Shown here: positions 42,383 through 50,281 of the stretch, piece by piece | Position numbering within the stretch: position 1 is the first letter of the stretch | How the letters are laid out: the number at the start of each line of letters is the position of its first letter | From: a virus | Virus record (IMG/VR): IMGVR_UViG_3300042922_000982 | Span: 1-64,000 of that record | Length of the DNA: 64,000 nt | Strand: one strand, 5' to 3' | Notes under the pieces: model-generated | Databases searched by the model: none | Told to the model about the DNA's origin: nothing | Seen by the model: the letters and a program-made list of their open reading frames with translations, nothing else | Made by a program: the position numbers and the translations under genes

Positions 42383-43033
42383 ATGACCACCCCCGCCAAG
42401 TCCCGGCCCGCCGCCGACACCACGGCGGCCGACGCCGCCGCGAAAGAGCCGCTGACGCTCGCACCCATGCGCGTCTACCCGGCGCGCCGCATCGACCCCG
42501 GCTTCTGGCTGAAGGGCCGCTACACCGACCAGGACCTGATCGACGCGCTCGACGTCCTGGTCCGCGAGAACGCCAAGCGCATGGGCATCGTGCAGCAGGC
42601 GCTCGACCGCGAGCTGCCGATCGAGGACCCCCACGGGCTCGCCGAGGCCATGAACTGGCTCGATGCGCAGCTGGCGTTCGTCGGCACGCTCAAGAGCCAG
42701 GCCGACGCGCTCTTGGACATCGCCTGCCAGCACTTCCTGCCGGTGCCGGGCCGCTCCGAGATGTGCACCGACGACCAGGGGCGCCCGATCGCCGACTCGA
42801 AGAGCCCGACCAAGGACCCGACCGCCGACAACTTCATCCCCAAGTGGCAGGCGCTCACCGACAACGATCGCCGCACCTACTGCAACGCGCGCAGCGCCCC
42901 CTTCCGATTGCTGCGCGATGAGTACGTGGTGCTTCAGGAGTCCTTGACCGGCCGTTTAATTCGGACGTCGAGCATCATGGGCGAGCTGCGAGCGCGCCAC
43001 CGCGCCGCTGGCGCCTCCGAGCGGCACATGTAA
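42383..43033 (+). CDS. Helical protein, unknown
   Basis: A 216-residue protein (AAGGAGACC before ATG). Residues 50-130 are helices (DLIDALDVLVRENAKRMGIVQQAL), residues 155-215 another helical domain ending in a basic tail. It precedes the GGTCAAG array; the tail LRARHRAAGASERHM is basic. No family recognised. Confidence 0.78.
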   Translation: MTTPAKSRPAADTTAADAAAKEPLTLAPMRVYPARRIDPGFWLKGRYTDQDLIDALDVLVRENAKRMGIVQQALDRELPIEDPHGLAEAMNWLDAQLAFVGTLKSQADALLDIACQHFLPVPGRSEMCTDDQGRPIADSKSPTKDPTADNFIPKWQALTDNDRRTYCNARSAPFRLLRDEYVVLQESLTGRLIRTSSIMGELRARHRAAGASERHM

Positions 43034-43056
43034 AACACACCCGCCGGGGCGTGCCC

Positions 43057-43138
43057 GGTCAAGAATGGTCAAGGGCAAAACCTGACTTTTCTTGACCGGG
43101 GGCAACTTCGGCTCGCCATGCCTTGACCATTCTTGACC
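43057..43138 (+). repeat. GGTCAAG heptamer array (operator or origin candidate)
   Basis: GGTCAAGAATGGTCAAGG (43057-43074) and its exact reverse complement (43121-43138) form an 18-base inverted repeat. Each contains two heptamers 10 bases apart, one helical turn. A fifth, inverted copy (CTTGACC) lies at 43091. The spacing and symmetry suggest binding by a repressor or initiator. The array fills most of the 114-base gap before the 43148 gene. Confidence 0.7.
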
Positions 43139-43147
43139 GGAGGCCCT

Positions 43148-43726
43148 ATGGATCCCCTCGCTTTGTACCTTGAAGCCGAGCACAACGAACGGGCGCTCGC
43201 CAACCTGCGGGCCCTGTGCGAGCGATTGCGCCTGGAGCGTGACGCGCTCCGGGCCGAGAACGAGGCCCTGCGGAAAGCCTGGGCGGTGCCGGAAGGCGAC
43301 GACAACGCCCCCGCGCTCGGTGGCCACCGGGCCGTGCCTCCCCCGCCCATGCCGGAGGGTATTGCGGGCGTGAGGGGGGCGGGGCCGATCTACACCGCGC
43401 AGGGCGCCTTGCCGAACGGCGGCGGCGGCTCGGGCGGCGTTGTGACCGTGAACGACCTCAACGCCGCCGAGCGCCGGGTGCGCGCGGCCGTCACCTCGGG
43501 CACCATGACGATGGCCGAGGCGCGGCAAGTCTACACGATCGCCGGGCCGCTGGACGAGGAGGACGAGGCGGCGCGCGCGGCCCAGATGGCGATCGCGCAT
43601 GTGGCCCGTCAGCGCAAGGTCGTCGCGGGCATCGTGCGCGGCGTGATCCACGAGTACGCCGCCGCCGTACTCGATCGCCTTGGCTGGGTGCCCGCCGTCT
43701 ACTGGCGGCACATCGCGGACCTGTAG
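43148..43726 (+). CDS. Coiled-coil protein behind the heptamer array
   Basis: A 192-residue protein. Residues about 5-45 form a leucine-zipper-like coiled coil (LEAEHNERALANLRALCERL). A Gly/Pro linker (65-95) leads to a helical C-terminal domain (NDLNAAERRVRAAVTSGTM). It is the first gene after the GGTCAAG array and could be the factor that binds it, which is a guess from position. RBS GGAGGCCC. Confidence 0.75.
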   Translation: MDPLALYLEAEHNERALANLRALCERLRLERDALRAENEALRKAWAVPEGDDNAPALGGHRAVPPPPMPEGIAGVRGAGPIYTAQGALPNGGGGSGGVVTVNDLNAAERRVRAAVTSGTMTMAEARQVYTIAGPLDEEDEAARAAQMAIAHVARQRKVVAGIVRGVIHEYAAAVLDRLGWVPAVYWRHIADL

Positions 43727-43742
43727 GGTGCCGGTGGGCCCC

Positions 43743-43804
43743 CAGGAACGGTTTTTTCAGGCCCTGGATAGTAGAGAGTAGGGGGAGGGCGCGTGCCCGC
43801 CCCC
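43743..43804 (+). promoter_or_regulatory. GGAAC promoter cassette 5 with leader hairpin
   Basis: GGAACG at 43745, 16 bases, GATAGT at 43767. Hairpin 43781-43804 has arms identical to cassette 2. The block to the ATG differs from cassette 2 at only a few positions. Confidence 0.75.
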
Positions 43805-43853
43805 ACCGCCAACCACCCCGCAAGGGTGTGTATCGTTGAACAGGAGAACCGCC

Positions 43854-44750
43854 ATGTCCCTCACCGATTTCATCAAGGACGCGCTCACCCAGGACCGCCT
43901 GGAGGACGACGTCGAAACCATCCTCAACGGCATGAACGGCCGCGAGCTGCTCGGCCACAGCGAGAACGTCAAGGAGGTGCTCATCGAGGCGTTCCGCGAC
44001 GACATCGAGGCCGAGTACGTCACGACGACCCTCCAGGTGATCAACCGCGTGGACGATCGGCTCAAGCCCTTCGGCTACCGGCTGATTCAGGAGCACACGG
44101 CCCCTGCGGACGCCAACGACGATCAAGACGCCGAGCTGGCGTACGTGCGCCTGGTCGACCGCACCAACCCGGACGGCCCCTACGAGTTCGTCAAGGCGAT
44201 CGACGCGGACGCGTTCGACAACGACTACGCCGGGCTCTACGGCTTGATCGAGCGCGCCGAGACCTTCTTCAACCAGGCCCAGCGGCTGGAGCGGCTCGAC
44301 ACGCGGCTCGACGCCCTGGGGGTCGAGCTGAAGCGCGACTTCCGCATCGGCGGCGTGACCGTGCCCCTCGCGATCGTCAAGGTGATCACGGCGCTCGATG
44401 CGTACGCCCTGGTCATGGGCTGCGACACCGTCGACTCGCTGGAGAACGGCATCACGCTCCTCGAGGACAGCCGGACCACCCTCACCTACGCCGAGCGGAT
44501 GCGCAAGCTCGACGAGACGGCCGGGGCGCTCGGGGTGGTCGTGCGCACCGACCACACGGCCATCGATCGCGAGTACCCCTTCGCGGTGCTCGCGCGGGTG
44601 TGCGGCACGGAGGCGTTCGTGATCGGATTCGACAACCTGGGCGCCATCGAGGTCTGGCTCGCCGCGCGCCTGCACGAGCGCACTAGCAAGGCGGGCGTCA
44701 CCTTCCCCGGCTCGCCCGGCGAGCCGGTCGCCCAGCGCACCACCCTCTAA
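43854..44750 (+). CDS. Acidic helical protein, unknown
   Basis: A 298-residue, acidic protein, among the larger ones of the array. It is mostly helical (LTDFIKDALTQDRLEDDVET..., QRLERLDTRLDALGVELKRD), with a short beta end. Start block CAGGAGAACCGCC. The promoter of cassette 5 is directly upstream. No family recognised. Confidence 0.8.
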   Translation: MSLTDFIKDALTQDRLEDDVETILNGMNGRELLGHSENVKEVLIEAFRDDIEAEYVTTTLQVINRVDDRLKPFGYRLIQEHTAPADANDDQDAELAYVRLVDRTNPDGPYEFVKAIDADAFDNDYAGLYGLIERAETFFNQAQRLERLDTRLDALGVELKRDFRIGGVTVPLAIVKVITALDAYALVMGCDTVDSLENGITLLEDSRTTLTYAERMRKLDETAGALGVVVRTDHTAIDREYPFAVLARVCGTEAFVIGFDNLGAIEVWLAARLHERTSKAGVTFPGSPGEPVAQRTTL

Positions 44751-44767
44751 CCCCCTACCCCCATCAT

Positions 44768-44792
44768 CCCCGGCCGAGGCGATCGGCCGGGG
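44768..44792 (+). other. Intergenic GC stem-loop
   Basis: A 9-base stem CCCCGGCCG/CGGCCGGGG with loop AGGCGAT and no U-run, before the start block of the next gene. Confidence 0.55.
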
Positions 44793-44812
44793 CATCGCCA
44801 AAGGAGCCACCC

Positions 44813-45289
44813 ATGACCACCAGCAACCTGCCCGAACGCATCGACGCGCTCGCCGCCAAGGTGTCCCGCCTGGGCGCCTACGACTTCACTCCCGACTTCG
44901 CGCACGACGACGGCGTGGCCGCCTTCGCCATCACGCGGACCATCTTCGGGGCCCAGGGCCCGGTCAAGACGCCCGTCTGGATGGGCGACACCATCGAGGC
45001 GGCCGAGTACGCGGCCACCCAATTCCAGGCGGGCCTGGTGCGCGCCTACCACGAGTCGCGGATCACCGACCTGAAGCTCGACCTCGCGCGGCTCGGCATG
45101 GTGCTGATCGAGAAGTACCGCTGCCCGAACACCAAGGTCCTGCACCCCTGGGCGGCGATCGCCCACCTGGGCACGCAAGCCTGGCCGGTGGACTACTTCA
45201 CCGACCTCAATCAGGTGGAGGTCGCCGCGCGCGCCTGGGCCGCCGACGCGCCGGTGCCCTACACGCAGGCCCCCGCCGATGCCGGTTAA
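44813..45289 (+). CDS. Small protein, unknown
   Basis: A 158-residue protein (MTTSNLPERIDALAAKVSRLG...). It mixes helices with a strand region (VAAFAITRTIFGAQGPVKTPVWMG). AAAGGAGCC precedes the ATG. Its end overlaps the start of the next gene by 11 bases, so translation is coupled. Confidence 0.78.
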   Translation: MTTSNLPERIDALAAKVSRLGAYDFTPDFAHDDGVAAFAITRTIFGAQGPVKTPVWMGDTIEAAEYAATQFQAGLVRAYHESRITDLKLDLARLGMVLIEKYRCPNTKVLHPWAAIAHLGTQAWPVDYFTDLNQVEVAARAWAADAPVPYTQAPADAG

Positions 45290-45899
45290 GCCGATGGCCG
45301 CCAAGAAGGCTGCGCGGGGCAAGCCGCGCCTGGTGGCGCTCACCGGGGCGCCCTACTTCCGCAAGCTCGCGGGCGCCAACCACCGCTGGTTCTGGGTGCC
45401 CATCAAGGGCCGCTGGAGCTACATGGATCGCTCGCACTCGATCGACCCGACGCGCGGCACCTGGGGCGGGATTCCGTTCACGGGGATCACGCCGCTCGCC
45501 GATCGGTTCTTGCCCGCGCGGACCCTGCTCGTGACCGACGTGTCGGGGCCGGGCACCGTCTACAAGACGGTCAAGCGGCGGGGGCTGTTCTACGCGGCCA
45601 AGCCCAACCAGGAGATCGTGAGCGTGAGCTGGGGCCTTGACGGCTACTGGTTCAAGGCGCTCATGACCCGGCGCGGCACCTACTGGCACGGGCACATCAT
45701 CCAATGGTTCCGCGAGCACGGCGTCGAGCCCCAGCGCGGCTTTGACGAGACGCGCCCCAGCCGCAACGCCCAGCTGATCTACTCGACGCGGACGGGCAAG
45801 CTGCTCGCGATAGACAGCCAGCCGCGCGTGTTCCGCATGCGGCTCCACACCCTGCCGGGCGTGGAGCTTCCCGGCGCCCGCCCCGTGATGGACGGCTAG
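45279..45899 (+). CDS. Basic protein, unknown
   Basis: A 206-residue basic protein with a Lys/Arg-rich start (PMAAKKAARGKPR) and many aromatic residues (HRWFWVPIKGRWSYMD). A second in-frame ATG at 45294 is possible. It ends just before cassette 6. Possibly nucleic-acid binding given charge; no motif recognised. Confidence 0.78.
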   Translation: MPVKPMAAKKAARGKPRLVALTGAPYFRKLAGANHRWFWVPIKGRWSYMDRSHSIDPTRGTWGGIPFTGITPLADRFLPARTLLVTDVSGPGTVYKTVKRRGLFYAAKPNQEIVSVSWGLDGYWFKALMTRRGTYWHGHIIQWFREHGVEPQRGFDETRPSRNAQLIYSTRTGKLLAIDSQPRVFRMRLHTLPGVELPGARPVMDG

Positions 45900-45906
45900 G
45901 GCCGGT

Positions 45907-45962
45907 TCGGAACGGTTTTTCACCCACCCGGATAGCGGGGGTCAGGCACGCGCCTGGCCCCC
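45907..45962 (+). promoter_or_regulatory. GGAAC promoter cassette 6 with leader hairpin
   Basis: GGAACG at 45909, 16 bases, GATAGC at 45931. Hairpin 45937-45962: GGGGGTCAGGC, loop ACGC, GCCTGGCCCCC, 11 pairs with one G-T, quite different in sequence from cassettes 2 and 5. Confidence 0.72.
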
Positions 45963-45995
45963 GTTGCGCTACCCCCACCGCTAGAAGGAGCCCCC

Positions 45996-46076
45996 ATGAC
46001 GCACCCTTGCATCCCCCGCCCCCACCCCGTCCTCGCCGGAAAGGAGGCCCCCGATGGCCAGCAACAAAAAACGTAG
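45996..46076 (+). CDS. Possible 26-residue leader peptide
   Basis: ATG with GAAGGAGCCC upstream opens a 26-codon frame that overlaps the start of the next gene (ATG 46054) in another frame. It may be a leader peptide coupling translation of the winged-helix gene. Short and Pro-rich, so the protein product may not matter. Confidence 0.4.
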   Translation: MTHPCIPRPHPVLAGKEAPDGQQQKT

Positions 46077-46239
46077 CCCCATCACGGCCGATCGCGTGTT
46101 CGGCGCGCTCGAATCTCACGGCCCCATGTCGGCGGCCGAAATCGCCCTGGCCCTCGGCCACGGCCGCTCCGGAGTACCCGCCGTCACCGCCGCGCTCACC
46201 GCGCTCGACCAGGAGGACCTCATCCAATGGCAAAGTTGA
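46054..46239 (+). CDS. Winged-helix DNA-binding protein
   Basis: A 61-residue protein. After a basic start (SNKKRSPITADRVFGAL) it shows a winged-helix pattern: ESHGPMSAAEIALALGHGRS, a VPAVTAALTALDQEDLI helix and a short wing end. The size fits a minimal transcription regulator. RBS AAAGGAGGCC. It is followed by a TATAAT promoter that it might control (inference). Confidence 0.7.
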   Translation: MASNKKRSPITADRVFGALESHGPMSAAEIALALGHGRSGVPAVTAALTALDQEDLIQWQS

Positions 46240-46261
46240 TCTTTCTGACAACCCTCACGGC

Positions 46262-46267
46262 TATAAT
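46262..46267 (+). promoter_or_regulatory. Consensus TATAAT -10
   Basis: A perfect TATAAT, rare in this GC context, lies 28 bases before the ATG at 46296. -35 candidates are weak (GATCTT at 18 bases). It suggests a host sigma70-type promoter separate from the GGAAC family. Confidence 0.5.
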
Positions 46268-46295
46268 TGAACCGCGCTCGAAAGTGGAGGCGGTC

Positions 46296-46610
46296 ATGTC
46301 TACAATGGATGTCATCAAGGTTCGCACGGACGCGAACCCGGCCAAGGTGGCCGGGGCGATCGCCAAGGCGATCCGCAAACTGGATTACAACCCGGTCGGG
46401 CAGGTGGAGGTGCGCGCCGTCGGCGAGCGCGCCACGTACCTGGCCAGCCGGGCCATCGAGAAGGCGCGCGGCTTCTTGGCGGACGAGGCGCCCGACGGCT
46501 ACGAGCTGTCGACGTCGATCGTCTCCGAGTGCGTCGAGCTTTCCGGCAAGGACAACCTGACGATCGTCTTCCAGCTCGGCTGGCAGCAGAAAAGGAATGA
46601 GGTGGCATAA
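46296..46610 (+). CDS. Small protein behind TATAAT promoter
   Basis: A 104-residue protein starting MSTMDVIKVRTD (GTGGAGGCG upstream). The frame is open from 46227 but that region holds the TATAAT. It is an alpha/beta protein with PAKVAGAIAKAIRKLDYN and VEVRAVGERATYLASRAIEKA, resembling small Alba-like or SpoVS-like nucleic-acid binders (paired strand-helix, GxxAxYxAxxAI pattern). That resemblance is tentative. Stop overlaps the next ATG (TAATG). Confidence 0.7.
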   Translation: MSTMDVIKVRTDANPAKVAGAIAKAIRKLDYNPVGQVEVRAVGERATYLASRAIEKARGFLADEAPDGYELSTSIVSECVELSGKDNLTIVFQLGWQQKRNEVA

Positions 46611-47032
46611 TGGCCTGGACAATGAACGAACAAGACGGGCACTACGAGCCCGACGGGCACCCCTTCGAGGCGCCCGCCGACTCCTTCGAGCGCGTCTACA
46701 ACCACCGCCTGGCGGTGGACCCCGAGGGCACCAAAGACGCGGTTCATGACCCGCACAACGGCTGGCCCATCTCGATGCGCGCCTTCACCACCAAGCCCGC
46801 CACCAAGCACCTGCGCGCGGTGATGAACCAGTTTTTCGAGGACCGCTACCAGCACGCGGCCCTCGAGGCCGGTAACAGCCCCGAGGAGCTGGACACCCTC
46901 GCCAAGCGCCTGCTCGCCTTCGCGGCCATGGACGGCCTCCCCGTCACCGACCGCGAGCGCACGCTCGCCGAGCGCCTGGGCGTCGACCTCTCGGGCGCCC
47001 CGCGCGAGCAAGAGGCCCCGAAGGGCTACTAG
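46610..47032 (+). CDS. Small protein, unknown
   Basis: A 140-residue protein coupled to the previous gene by TAATG. It is polar, with a helical second half (TKHLRAVMNQFFEDRYQHAALE, TLAKRLLAFAAMDG). It ends at a strong terminator, closing the unit from 46296. No family recognised. Confidence 0.78.
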   Translation: MAWTMNEQDGHYEPDGHPFEAPADSFERVYNHRLAVDPEGTKDAVHDPHNGWPISMRAFTTKPATKHLRAVMNQFFEDRYQHAALEAGNSPEELDTLAKRLLAFAAMDGLPVTDRERTLAERLGVDLSGAPREQEAPKGY

Positions 47033-47044
47033 CGCCAACCAGCC

Positions 47045-47078
47045 GGGCCCCGGCCGCACTTGCGGCCGGGGCCCTTTT
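47045..47078 (+). terminator. Rho-independent terminator
   Basis: A 13-base perfect stem (GGGCCCCGGCCGC/GCGGCCGGGGCCC) with loop ACTT and TTTT, 12 bases after the stop of the previous gene. Confidence 0.88.
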
Positions 47079-47179
47079 GGTGCTCGGCGCAAACATTCTT
47101 TACCGCCACCCCCTCCCCGCCGGGGCGCATGGTTGCTACCATGCGGGACCGCCTCCCCCATCGCTTCAGGAGTACCGCC

Positions 47180-47596
47180 ATGACCGCCCACATCCCCTTA
47201 CTCGCCGATCACAAGGACGCCGTCGGGCGATTGTGCAACCTCGGATTCCGGCTGCAACGCGCCAACGCGGCGCTGCGCGAGTTCCTCGGCATGGTGACTG
47301 GCACCACCCCCGCCAGGGCCGCCTTCGAGCTGCGCGGCGATCGCCCGCGCCACTTCAGCGACGTGACCATGACCGTCAGCTTCACCTCGCCCGAGGGCGC
47401 CGACCCGGCCGCCTGGTCCCGTTCGGTGGTGTCGCTTCTGCCCTCCGGGCTGCGCGTCGAGGCCGAGCGGCGCCTGGGCCGCACCACGCACCTGGTCCTG
47501 GCGCCCGACGGCGCGAGCGGCGCCTACTTCGTGACGATGGTCTGCGACCTCGCCGACGGGCTCTACATGCGCAAGATCCGCGACAAGAAGGCTTGA
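47180..47596 (+). CDS. Small protein, unknown
   Basis: A 138-residue protein with TCAGGAGTACC before the ATG. N-terminal helix (CNLGFRLQRANAALREFLGM), then strands (DVTMTVSFTSPEGADP, TTHLVLAPDGASGAYFVTMV). A TACCAT at 47136 in the upstream gap may be a -10. Start of a new unit after the terminator. Confidence 0.78.
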   Translation: MTAHIPLLADHKDAVGRLCNLGFRLQRANAALREFLGMVTGTTPARAAFELRGDRPRHFSDVTMTVSFTSPEGADPAAWSRSVVSLLPSGLRVEAERRLGRTTHLVLAPDGASGAYFVTMVCDLADGLYMRKIRDKKA

Positions 47597-47674
47597 TAGG
47601 GGCAAGCACCTCGACCATGATGGGCATGACGCCCGTCGACGACGGCCCCCCGTTGCCGGGCCGAGGTGCCCCCC

Positions 47675-47911
47675 ATGAGTCATTCGGCCCCACTCGGCAT
47701 GTCTTGGATCGTGAGCGTGCATGACGCCAAGCGCACGCACCTGGCCCCCACCGGCCGCCAATCCCGCACCGAGTCCCACGCGCGCCAGCCGATCTGCGAG
47801 CAATTCATCGATCGCACGCGGATCGTCCCGGCGCCCAAGCTCCCCAAGTGTCCCGACTGCCTCGCCACGCTGGCCTCCAAGGCCCGCGCGCGCAGGTGGG
47901 TCGGGTCGTAA
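47675..47911 (+). CDS. Small zinc-finger-like protein
   Basis: A 78-residue basic protein. H22, C41 and C59/C62 (CPDC) follow the layout of a small finger common in actinophage proteins (tH...C...CPxCL...lA). The upstream gap holds an 8-base inverted repeat (GCACCTCG/CGAGGTGC). RBS weak. Confidence 0.68.
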   Translation: MSHSAPLGMSWIVSVHDAKRTHLAPTGRQSRTESHARQPICEQFIDRTRIVPAPKLPKCPDCLATLASKARARRWVGS

Positions 47912-47967
47912 CCCGGAATCGCACCGCCAAGGCCCCGCGTGGGCCGCACAGCACGAAAGGAACCGCC

Positions 47968-48678
47968 ATGAGCACCCCCGCCCCCATCCCCGTCGTCACC
48001 GAGCCGCCCGTTGTCACCATGCGCCCCTACCTGGACGGCGGGACGCACTTCCACGTCGACCTGGAGAGCGATCGCCCCGGCGGGACGACCATGCACCTGA
48101 CCTCGTTCTGGACGCTCGCCGAGTGCGAGGCGTTCCTGGCCCGCGCGCGCGCGCTCACCGGCTGGGCGATCGCCTGGAAGCCCGAGGTTCCGGCCGCCGT
48201 GCCGCTCGATGAGCACCAGAAGGGGCCGGTCGACCCGGTGGTGCAGCCGTTCCACGCCGGGCACGACGTGGCGACCCTGGAGCTTCGCGCCTACCCCCGG
48301 CCGGGTAAGGCGTTCGGCCTCCAGCTGATCAACCGCGAGCAGGTGATCGAGTGCACGGGTATCTGGAACCGCGATTTGCTCGACCAGTGGCTGGCAAGTT
48401 TCAACGCCGTCACCGGCCTGCCCGCCTTCTTGTTCGATCAGCCCTTCGAGCCCGCCGCCAAGGTGGGCAACCCCGAGCGCAAGCGCATCTTCGGGGTGGC
48501 CGGGCGCATGGGGGTCGACAAGGAGGTGCTGCGCAAGGCCATCCACGACCGCTTCAGCGTCGAGTCGACCAACGACCTCACGGCCCTGCAAGCCAACCTG
48601 GTCGTCTTCGAGCTCATCCCCGAGCTGGCTGCCTCGAAGCTGCCCGCAGTGGAAGCGCCCGAGGTGACCCATGGCTAG
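47968..48678 (+). CDS. Unknown protein
   Basis: A 236-residue protein (GAAAGGAACCGCC before ATG). The first half is beta-rich (VVTMRPYLDGGTHFHVDLES), the second helical (NPERKRIFGVAGRMGVDKEVLRKAI). Its end overlaps the next gene start by 8 bases. No family recognised. Confidence 0.78.
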   Translation: MSTPAPIPVVTEPPVVTMRPYLDGGTHFHVDLESDRPGGTTMHLTSFWTLAECEAFLARARALTGWAIAWKPEVPAAVPLDEHQKGPVDPVVQPFHAGHDVATLELRAYPRPGKAFGLQLINREQVIECTGIWNRDLLDQWLASFNAVTGLPAFLFDQPFEPAAKVGNPERKRIFGVAGRMGVDKEVLRKAIHDRFSVESTNDLTALQANLVVFELIPELAASKLPAVEAPEVTHG

Positions 48679-49015
48679 TGTGTTCAGCCAGGCCCTGAGC
48701 CACATGGCGCCCCAGTGCGTGACCATGTACGACGGGAGCGGCAGGCAGTACCATGCCCTGCTCGCGCTCTACGATCGGGCGATCGCGATCGAGGGCATCC
48801 CCGGCCCCGATGCGCCGCCGCATGGCGCGCCGACGGTGGAGCAGGTGGTCCTGCACCTGATCCGCGAGGCCCAAAAGGTCGAAAGCCCGCCATCTTTCGA
48901 CTCCGAGGTGGGGGTCGCGGCGTACCGCAAGGCCGTCCAGGCCGAGCAGAACCTGCGCTACCTGTTCGGTGAGCAGGCCGAGATCCTGGTCACGGCCCAG
49001 GCCATGGTGACGTAG
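48671..49015 (+). CDS. Helical small protein, unknown
   Basis: A 114-residue helical protein (VFSQALSHMAPQCVTMYDGSG...) translationally coupled to the previous gene by overlap. The next gene's GTG follows after two bases. Same transcript; no family recognised. Confidence 0.75.
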   Translation: MASVFSQALSHMAPQCVTMYDGSGRQYHALLALYDRAIAIEGIPGPDAPPHGAPTVEQVVLHLIREAQKVESPPSFDSEVGVAAYRKAVQAEQNLRYLFGEQAEILVTAQAMVT

Positions 49016-49017
49016 CC

Positions 49018-49287
49018 GTGGCGATCGCCATCACCCACGCGAAGGGGAGCAAGCCCGCCTCGGCGGGCGCGCCGTTCACGGTGACGGTCGCGTTCGAGTG
49101 CGACACCGAGGGCGAGTCCTACCGCCTCGCCGAGCTATTCAAGCTGGGCGAGGGCTTCGAACGAACCCTCGACGCCCTGGTGGCGCTGTCTCGCGACGGC
49201 GCCGCCCTCGATGCCCTGCTTGCCACCTGGCAGGAGGTGCGCGGGCTTGCGGGGCCCCCAGGAACGGTTTTTCACCCGCCTGGATAG
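49018..49287 (+). CDS. Small protein whose stop lies in a promoter -10
   Basis: An 89-residue protein from GTG. It is alpha/beta (PFTVTVAFECDTEGESYRLAELF). The last 11 residues, GPPGTVFHPPG, are encoded by promoter cassette 7, and the stop TAG is part of the GATAGT element. The same arrangement occurs at 61809. The protein end has therefore been shaped by the inserted promoter. Confidence 0.75.
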   Translation: MAIAITHAKGSKPASAGAPFTVTVAFECDTEGESYRLAELFKLGEGFERTLDALVALSRDGAALDALLATWQEVRGLAGPPGTVFHPPG

Positions 49288-49329
49288 TAGACAGTAGGGA
49301 GGGGCTACCGGGCAACCGGCGGCCCCTCC
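49259..49329 (+). promoter_or_regulatory. GGAAC promoter cassette 7 with leader hairpin
   Basis: GGAACG at 49261, 16 bases, GATAGT at 49283. Hairpin 49298-49329 pairs GGAGGGGC with GCCCCTCC around an inner CCGG-GCAA-CCGG hairpin. It overlaps the end of the upstream gene. Confidence 0.73.
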
Positions 49330-49360
49330 TCCGTCACCCCCATCGCCCAAGGAGAACCCC

Positions 49361-49657
49361 ATGCAGAACCACGCCATCCCCACCCCCAACGACTCGCTCG
49401 CCCCCGTGATCGCGGGCCCGGCGCGCGCCGTGCCGCGCTTGTCGATCGCCGCGCTGCTCGCCGCCCGTGAGGCCAAGAAGGCCAACGGCCCCTGGGTGCC
49501 CGCCTGCGGCGGCACCGAGACGCCCTTCACGAGCCGGTCGGGCAAGGTGCTGCTCTACTGCTACCAGGCCACCACGGGCCGCCACGCCTACCTCGATTGT
49601 GGCACGGACCTCATCCTCACCGATGAGGAGGCCCGCGCCGCCCTGATGCTGTACTAG
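49361..49657 (+). CDS. Small protein, unknown
   Basis: A 98-residue protein with CAAGGAGAACCCC upstream. The helical start (RLSIAALLAAREAKKANG) precedes a small strand domain with cysteines (ACGGTETPF ... LLYCYQATTGRHAYLDCG) that might bind metal. First gene of cassette 7. Confidence 0.78.
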   Translation: MQNHAIPTPNDSLAPVIAGPARAVPRLSIAALLAAREAKKANGPWVPACGGTETPFTSRSGKVLLYCYQATTGRHAYLDCGTDLILTDEEARAALMLY

Positions 49658-49666
49658 GAGCCCGCC

Positions 49667-50224
49667 ATGAGCACCTACTCAACCCCCACCCTCCCCAACC
49701 AGGGCGAGGCGCGCCGCTTGATCGACGCGGCCATGATCGCGTGCACCAAGGCGACGGCCGCCACGGCCACGGCGCTCGCCAACAGCGCCATGGCCTTCGA
49801 GTGGACCGGCACGATCGAGGGCCACCGGGCCTACGTGTTCGACAAGGACACCGACGGCGCGCGCATCTACCTCTTCGGCGCGGTCGGCGCCTGGCACGCC
49901 TACCTGCCGATGGGCTGGCTCAACCCGACGCCCATGTTCGGCGACGACCCCGAGGCGCTCGTCGCCGCCGCCTTCGCCGGGCGGCCCGACGCGCGCGAGC
50001 TGGCAGGGGCGTTCGGTGAGGCGCGGCGGCTCTCAAGGAGCAAGCCGGACGGCACCTTCGCCGACGCCTACATCGTGCGCGATCCCGCCGGGCGCTGGAC
50101 GGCCTGCGACTTCGGCTACTTGCTGGAGCAGCGCATCACCGCCGAGCGCGTGGCCTACACCTGGCGCCTGGGCGGCATGCGACCCGGCTACATCGCGCCG
50201 AACACAGCCTTCCCCTCGATCTAA
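49667..50224 (+). CDS. Unknown protein
   Basis: A 185-residue protein nine bases after the previous stop. It has an Ala-rich helix (MIACTKATAATATALANSAMAFE), then aromatic strands (YLFGAVGAWHAYLPMGWL). No family recognised; co-transcribed from cassette 7. Confidence 0.78.
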   Translation: MSTYSTPTLPNQGEARRLIDAAMIACTKATAATATALANSAMAFEWTGTIEGHRAYVFDKDTDGARIYLFGAVGAWHAYLPMGWLNPTPMFGDDPEALVAAAFAGRPDARELAGAFGEARRLSRSKPDGTFADAYIVRDPAGRWTACDFGYLLEQRITAERVAYTWRLGGMRPGYIAPNTAFPSI

Positions 50225-50236
50225 CCCCCCACCCCC

Positions 50237-50258
50237 GCCGCCCGGTTCGCCGGGCGGC
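50237..50258 (+). other. Intergenic stem-loop with UUCG loop
   Basis: Perfect 9-base stem GCCGCCCGG/CCGGGCGGC closed by TTCG, followed by only TTCT. Lies just before the next start block. Confidence 0.65.
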
Positions 50259-50281
50259 TTCTCACGACAAGGAGAACCGCC

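Noticed and set aside
47617-47724. A 35-codon frame overlapping the start of the 47675 gene
   Set aside because: No Shine-Dalgarno before its ATG, and it overlaps a gene with a finger motif.
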